From Nocardia fluminea (GTDB lineage: Bacteria > Actinomycetota > Actinomycetes > Mycobacteriales > Mycobacteriaceae), in NCBI RefSeq assembly GCF_002846365.1, contig NZ_PJMW01000002.1:1488001-1552000 (forward strand): DNA of 64,000 bases, written 5' to 3'. Within the stretch, counting starts at the first letter, position 1; every line of letters begins with the position of its first letter. The translations under genes were made by a program, and so were the position numbers. Below are positions 60,432 through 64,000 of the stretch, piece after piece. The notes below the pieces were generated by a model. It was not told where the DNA came from. It saw only the letters and a program-made list of their open reading frames with translations, and made no database searches.

Positions 60432-61097
60432 TCAGTACTGCGGGTACTGCTGGTAACCGATTGAACGCCCGGCACGGATCCAGCGACCCGTGGATGGGGC
60501 GACGGCGAGCAGGAAGATCAGCAGCGGTACCGCCCCGCTCACGGCACCGCCGATCAGCACGAACGTCGCCTCCTCGCCGGCGGCGCCGTTGCCGGTCACG
60601 AGAGGGAGCACGGTCGAGAGCAGGCTGAACACCAGGCTGAGTCCGGACAGGACGATGAGGAGCACCCGACCTGCGGTCTTACGCCGGAACAGCAATATCG
60701 AACCGAGCAGCAACAGCAGGCATGGCACTGCACCGACCAACATCGCGGCCGTCACCGCCCCGCGGAACTCGGTTTCGGACGCGCTGGCAGCATCGCTGCC
60801 GAGTATGACGGCCAGGGCGATCCCCATGAGTGTCAGTCCGAGCAGCGACAGCAACAGCGCGAGCACCGCGGCGGTGATCGCCGTACCGCCGCCGGCCCGC
60901 GGCTCACCGTAGCCTGGCACGTACGGATAGGGCGCCGCTCCGTAAGCCGGTGCGGCGTAACCATTCTGGACGGGCGCACCGTAGGGCTGCGCGTAACCCG
61001 GCTGACCGCCGTACGGGTCTGGCGCGTAGCCGGGCTGCGCGTACCCCTGTCCCGCGTACGGGTCTTGGCCCTGTTGTGGGCCGTACGGATACCCCAT
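60432..61097 (-). CDS. Membrane protein with Tyr/Gly/Pro-rich N-terminus
   Basis: The 221-residue product starts at an ATG after GGAGGGGG. Its first 65 residues are a disordered Gly/Tyr/Pro/Gln-rich stretch with repeated GYAQP-like units. Four hydrophobic helices follow (about 75-98, 112-135, 143-167 and 178-200), then a tail with YQQYPQY. This head-plus-helices layout is common in actinobacterial membrane proteins of unknown role. It lies just upstream of glf on the same strand, but 171 bp separate them. Confidence 0.72.
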   Translation of the reverse strand: MGYPYGPQQGQDPYAGQGYAQPGYAPDPYGGQPGYAQPYGAPVQNGYAAPAYGAAPYPYVPGYGEPRAGGGTAITAAVLALLLSLLGLTLMGIALAVILGSDAASASETEFRGAVTAAMLVGAVPCLLLLLGSILLFRRKTAGRVLLIVLSGLSLVFSLLSTVLPLVTGNGAAGEEATFVLIGGAVSGAVPLLIFLLAVAPSTGRWIRAGRSIGYQQYPQY

Positions 61098-61188
61098 GAT
61101 GTTCCCCCTCCTGACGAGCTGTCCCTGTAGCCGCTATCTCGTTCCCCGGCCGCGCGGCACCCGTCGCGGCAATGCTGACCTGCCGAAA

Positions 61189-61734
61189 CTATACGTTCGG
61201 TCCGACAACCTCGACCGGGCGAGCGAGCGTGTAGGCGGCCGTCCACGGCAGTGCGGCACACAGCAGCACCAGACCACCGAACACCGTGGCCGAAAGTGCC
61301 GCCGCCCAACTGTGATTCACGATCGCCGTCACCGTGCCGGGTACCCCACCGAGGCCGATCAGAATCGAGCGGACGACGGGTTCGCTGTCGAACCAGTGGA
61401 TTCCGTACCCGGAGTCGTAGTTCACGAGCGTGGCGAGCAGGCCGAGCACCCCGAGGGCGAGTTGCGCGCCCGCGGCGACCACGATCACCCAGCGCCCGAT
61501 GTCGTCCCTGCGCGCCAGCAGCAGGCTGCCGTAGGCGAACGCGAACATCGACACCAGCGCGCCGAGCGCGGCGAACAGGGTGAGCGAGTCGTCGAGTTCG
61601 CCCGGATCGTTCAGGAACGACCGCACGAGAATCACCGCGCCCACCAGATTCGCCGCGGCGGCGACCCCCGCGAGGCACACGGTGACGATCGCCGCCACCT
61701 CACCGCTCTTCGACTTCGTCTCCAGCACGACCAT
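61189..61734 (-). CDS. Small polytopic membrane protein
   Basis: This 181-residue protein has four or five hydrophobic helices and few polar loops, starting at an ATG with MVVLETKSKSGEV as a short cytoplasmic head. It resembles no family I can name. It is one of three neighbouring minus-strand genes for small membrane proteins (60432, 61189, 61813) with gaps of about 80-90 bp. They may form a loose operon and a common membrane function. Confidence 0.65.
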   Translation of the reverse strand: MVVLETKSKSGEVAAIVTVCLAGVAAAANLVGAVILVRSFLNDPGELDDSLTLFAALGALVSMFAFAYGSLLLARRDDIGRWVIVVAAGAQLALGVLGLLATLVNYDSGYGIHWFDSEPVVRSILIGLGGVPGTVTAIVNHSWAAALSATVFGGLVLLCAALPWTAAYTLARPVEVVGPNV

Positions 61735-61812
61735 CCCCCGACCGTAGCGCCACCGGCCGCGACGTACCGAGTTCGAGCAGCACGCGCGTCGAGCCGGCCG
61801 TCACCGCTCGAC

Positions 61813-62217
61813 CTATCGCGTCGTGGTCCAGCGCCGCGTCGGCTCGCTGAGACTGAGCGCGAGGATCACGACGTTGACCACCAGCCAGAAGTCCAGCGGC
61901 CCGAATCGCCAGCCGTGGCTGGCCCCGTTCAGCACGATGACCAGCAACGTCGCCGCTGCCATCACCGCGGCCATGGTGAGCAGCAATCGCCTGCCGAGCA
62001 TCCGCCTGCGCAGCAGCAGCACCGCGCCGACCAGGTACACCACCCCGAGCGCGCCGACGATCCCCGCGCCCACGTAGTCGAGGTCGATCTCGCGCCCGAG
62101 CGCCCGCAGTACCGAGGTGGCCGTGCCGACGAAGATTCCGGCCGCGCCGACGAGCACCCCGAGCCAGCCCGCGATCAGCGCGCGCGAAGGCCGCTCCGGC
62201 CGCACCTGTTCCACCAC
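61813..62217 (-). CDS. Small polytopic membrane protein
   Basis: The 134-residue protein begins at a GTG with a basic head (RPERPSR) and has four hydrophobic helices, the last leading to a short RRW tail. The loop between helices one and two is short and acidic (REIDLDYVGAG). It is in the same direction as the 61189 gene and similar in build, but the two do not share a clear motif. Function unknown. Confidence 0.62.
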   Translation of the reverse strand: MVEQVRPERPSRALIAGWLGVLVGAAGIFVGTATSVLRALGREIDLDYVGAGIVGALGVVYLVGAVLLLRRRMLGRRLLLTMAAVMAAATLLVIVLNGASHGWRFGPLDFWLVVNVVILALSLSEPTRRWTTTR

Positions 62218-62325
62218 TGCCCCCGCTGTTCGTCGACGTCGCCGTCAGTTATACGGCGCGACGCCCGATCGAGCACTGTGTGAGCGACCCTCACCTCACT
62301 ACCCGATCGCGCGCCCGCAGGCCGC

Positions 62326-63084
62326 TCAGGCGGGATGAGCTGCGACGTAAGCCCGGAAGGCTTCGAGGATGTACTCGGCCACGCCTTCGCCGTGCACGTC
62401 GTAGTTGCTCCGGAAGCGGGGATCGGCGACGTACATCTCGCCGAGTCCGAGCAGGTAGTCGTTCGACACCGGCTTGCCCTGCGTGCCGATGCCGAGCCAG
62501 GCGCGGTGCCGGTCGACGATCGCCTGCACGACGTCGCCGTCCACGGGAAGCCCTGCGGCGCAGGCTTTCCCGAAGTCACCGGCGATGTCCAGCTGGGTCT
62601 GCTGGAAGTTCTGCTGCTCCGCGGCGGTCAGCGAACGCCACCACCGATCACCGCTCTCGTACGCTTCCTTACCCCAGCGCTCGGTGACTTCGTCCTTGAA
62701 CTGCGTGTGGTCGAAACCATCGAAAACCTCTGCGGCCATGAGTGGTTCACCTCTTTCCGTCTTGTGCAAAGTGGTCGACACCGATTCGATCTGCCGCGCC
62801 ACCCGGGCCTGTTGCTGTCGCAGCAGTTCCAGATGTGTGCGCAGCGCGGCGGCGGTGTCCTGTTCCCCGGCGAGGACCTCGGCGATCACGGGAAGGCCGA
62901 GGCCGAGTTCGCGCAGCAGCAGGATTCGCTGCAGCCGAACAAGAGAGGTCTCGTCGTAATAGCGGTAGCCGTTGGCCCCGATCCGGCTCGGCTCCAGCAG
63001 CCCGAGCTGCCCGTAGTGGCGCAACGTACGACTGGTGGTTCCCGCGGCCTTCGCGAGGTCCTGAATGGACCATTCACCCACCAT
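62326..63084 (-). CDS. MerR regulator with TipAS drug-binding domain
   Basis: The 252-residue protein joins a MerR DNA-binding head (SIQDLAKAAGTTSRTLRHYGQLGLL, first 70 residues), a coiled-coil dimer helix (about 80-115) and a TipAS domain (about 130-250, including FKDEVTERWG and the C-terminal YDVHGEG). TipA proteins of streptomycetes bind thiopeptide antibiotics covalently and then activate their own promoter. The palindrome at 63123-63137 lies 39 bp upstream of the ATG at 63084, where an autoregulatory site is expected. Confidence 0.9.
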   Translation of the reverse strand: MVGEWSIQDLAKAAGTTSRTLRHYGQLGLLEPSRIGANGYRYYDETSLVRLQRILLLRELGLGLPVIAEVLAGEQDTAAALRTHLELLRQQQARVARQIESVSTTLHKTERGEPLMAAEVFDGFDHTQFKDEVTERWGKEAYESGDRWWRSLTAAEQQNFQQTQLDIAGDFGKACAAGLPVDGDVVQAIVDRHRAWLGIGTQGKPVSNDYLLGLGEMYVADPRFRSNYDVHGEGVAEYILEAFRAYVAAHPA

Positions 63085-63122
63085 GACCTGCCCCTTTCTC
63101 GTCGGTACCTCCACTCTGCAAG

Positions 63123-63137
63123 TTGACGCTACGTCAA
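63123..63137. promoter_or_regulatory. MerR-type operator of the TipA-like gene
   Basis: TTGACGCTACGTCAA is a perfect 6-bp inverted repeat around a 3-bp spacer. On the minus strand a TTGACC lies next to it and TTGCAG follows, so the palindrome sits between possible -35 and -10 boxes, as in MerR-activated promoters. It is only 2 bp past the end of the SDR gene. Confidence 0.6.
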
Positions 63138-63139
63138 GG

Positions 63140-63853
63140 TCAAGCGGCGAAGCCGACTTCGACCTCCACCGTGTCTCGCTCGGTGTACATCTGCCACAAC
63201 CGCGCGCCGAGCTCGGCGTTGTCCATCCGCGGCAGCACCAGCCCGGCGGGCACGAGGTCGGGGTCGGCGTCGATGACCGCCTGGACCGCGCTGTTCTCGA
63301 TGAGCGAGCCGATGGCGAACAGCCCGACGTAGACGCCGGTGCCTTCCACTTCGCGTGCCAGCTGCCGCACATAGGCGCGCTGCGCCCCCAACGCGACCCC
63401 GACGTTCGCCAGGTAGGGCTGCAAGAACTCCTCGGAGGCGCCGGAGGTGAACAGCAGCGTGCCGTGGCCGCGGGCGATCATCGCGGGCAGCAGAGCGCGG
63501 GTGAGCAGGATCGGCGAGTGCACCTTGAGCGCGATCGGCAGCGCGAGGGACGCCACGTCGACGTCGATGGTCGTGGCGCTGCGTACGGACATGTCGGCGG
63601 CCGCCGAGTGCAGCGCGACATCGATCGGGCCGAGCTTCTCCTCGACCCGGCCGATCACGTCGAGCACCTGCGTGGGGTCGGTGACGTCGGCGACGAACGG
63701 CTCGGCGTCGATGCCCTCCGCGCGCAGGGCGGCGGCGCGCTCCGCCGGGTTGCGGCCGATCACCGCGATCCGGAATCCGTGGCGGCCGAAGTGCTGCGCC
63801 GTGCCGGCCCCGAGTCCTGGTCCATAGCCGAAGATCGCGAGGGTACCCGTGAC
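63140..63853 (-). CDS. Short-chain dehydrogenase/reductase with lost start
   Basis: The coding similarity begins at TGTLAIFGYGPGLGAGTA, a typical SDR N-terminus with the cofactor glycines, and runs through HSAAADM and the LLFTSGASEEF catalytic-serine region to a normal C-terminus. The codon before this stretch is GTC (63851-63853), where a start would be expected. No ATG, GTG or TTG lies in frame further upstream to the window edge. The first in-frame start is a GTG at 63763, which would remove the cofactor loop. The usual Tyr-xxx-Lys pair is not clear either. I read it as a gene beheaded by a deletion. Confidence 0.7.
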   Translation of the reverse strand, partial: VTGTLAIFGYGPGLGAGTAQHFGRHGFRIAVIGRNPAERAAALRAEGIDAEPFVADVTDPTQVLDVIGRVEEKLGPIDVALHSAAADMSVRSATTIDVDVASLALPIALKVHSPILLTRALLPAMIARGHGTLLFTSGASEEFLQPYLANVGVALGAQRAYVRQLAREVEGTGVYVGLFAIGSLIENSAVQAVIDADPDLVPAGLVLPRMDNAELGARLWQMYTERDTVEVEVGFAA

Positions 63854-64000
63854 GCGCTGATCGCGGCGGCCGTCGCCGACCGGCTGGAAGCGGGCGGACG
63901 GGTCGCCGAGGAGGCGCTCGCGCTTCCCGACCCGTGGGAGTCGTTCGTCTATCTGGTCGAGAAGATCTGCGAACTCCAGGCGTCCGACCGCATTCTCGGC
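63845..64000 (+). pseudogene. TetR regulator fragment, DNA-binding domain missing
   Basis: From 63845 the plus strand reads TRDALIAAAVADRLEAGGRV and continues through WESFVYLVEKICELQASDR to the window edge. This is the start of a TetR ligand-binding half as it follows a helix-turn-helix (normally after LYRRFP). The first 50 or so residues are absent; instead the SDR gene lies there in opposite direction. A GTG at 63791 could give a chimeric start, but no helix-turn-helix would be made. The rest of the gene is outside the window. Confidence 0.7.

Overview
The window looks like the chromosome of a mycolic-acid-containing actinobacterium, most likely Nocardia or a close relative in Mycobacteriales. 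It is GC-rich, and most of it is a near-continuous set of genes for the mycolyl-arabinogalactan cell wall: dTDP-rhamnose synthesis, galactan synthesis (glf, glfT2), decaprenyl-phosphoryl-arabinose synthesis (ubiA, dprE1, dprE2), arabinan assembly (aftA, aftB, two Emb proteins), and mycolate condensation and transfer (fadD32, pks13, accD4, four antigen-85-type mycolyltransferases). The genus is inferred from gene content and order only.

Left part (1-16.6 kb). A GlfT2-like galactofuranosyltransferase runs off the left edge next to a GtrA protein. A family 2 glycosyltransferase and a large DUF2142 membrane protein follow. rmlB (minus strand) and rmlA-rmlC (plus strand) flank a secreted protein and an HSL-type esterase. 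A more ordinary stretch comes next: an MFS exporter with a divergent MarR regulator, a DUF5753 regulator, a DUF4282 membrane protein, an unknown protein, a molybdopterin oxidoreductase and a PPOX-family protein.

Middle part (16.6-32 kb). GtrA (Rv3789-like) is divergent from dprE1-dprE2, and aftA follows. Four genes not known to belong to the wall pathway (TIGR03086 protein, WYL regulator, two unknowns) then separate aftA from the first Emb arabinosyltransferase. A second Emb gene faces it on the minus strand. A 53-codon gene, a terminator and a structured repeat lie between the two.

32-36 kb holds a secreted protein, a PpiB-type cyclophilin, a gene-poor stretch, a small membrane protein and a Uma2 nuclease. 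36-60.3 kb is the minus-strand mycolate and arabinogalactan core, read right to left: glf-glfT2-PAP2-ubiA-aftB (all overlapping), three single-gene antigen-85 units with their own terminators, an LGFP-tailed mycolyltransferase, a DUF732 lipoprotein with an Rv3802c-type cutinase-like lipase, an LLM oxidoreductase, then fadD32-pks13-accD4. The right end has small membrane proteins, a TipA-like MerR regulator, and an SDR gene joined head to head with a beheaded TetR gene.

The most unusual items are a pair of dispersed structured repeats with the same architecture (1717-1800 and 28474-28560), the apparent deletion scar joining SDR and TetR at about 63845, the convergent Emb pair, and low-complexity insertions plus a Gln-to-Met change in the duplicated mycolyltransferases. 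I found no rRNA, tRNA, CRISPR array or insertion sequence.
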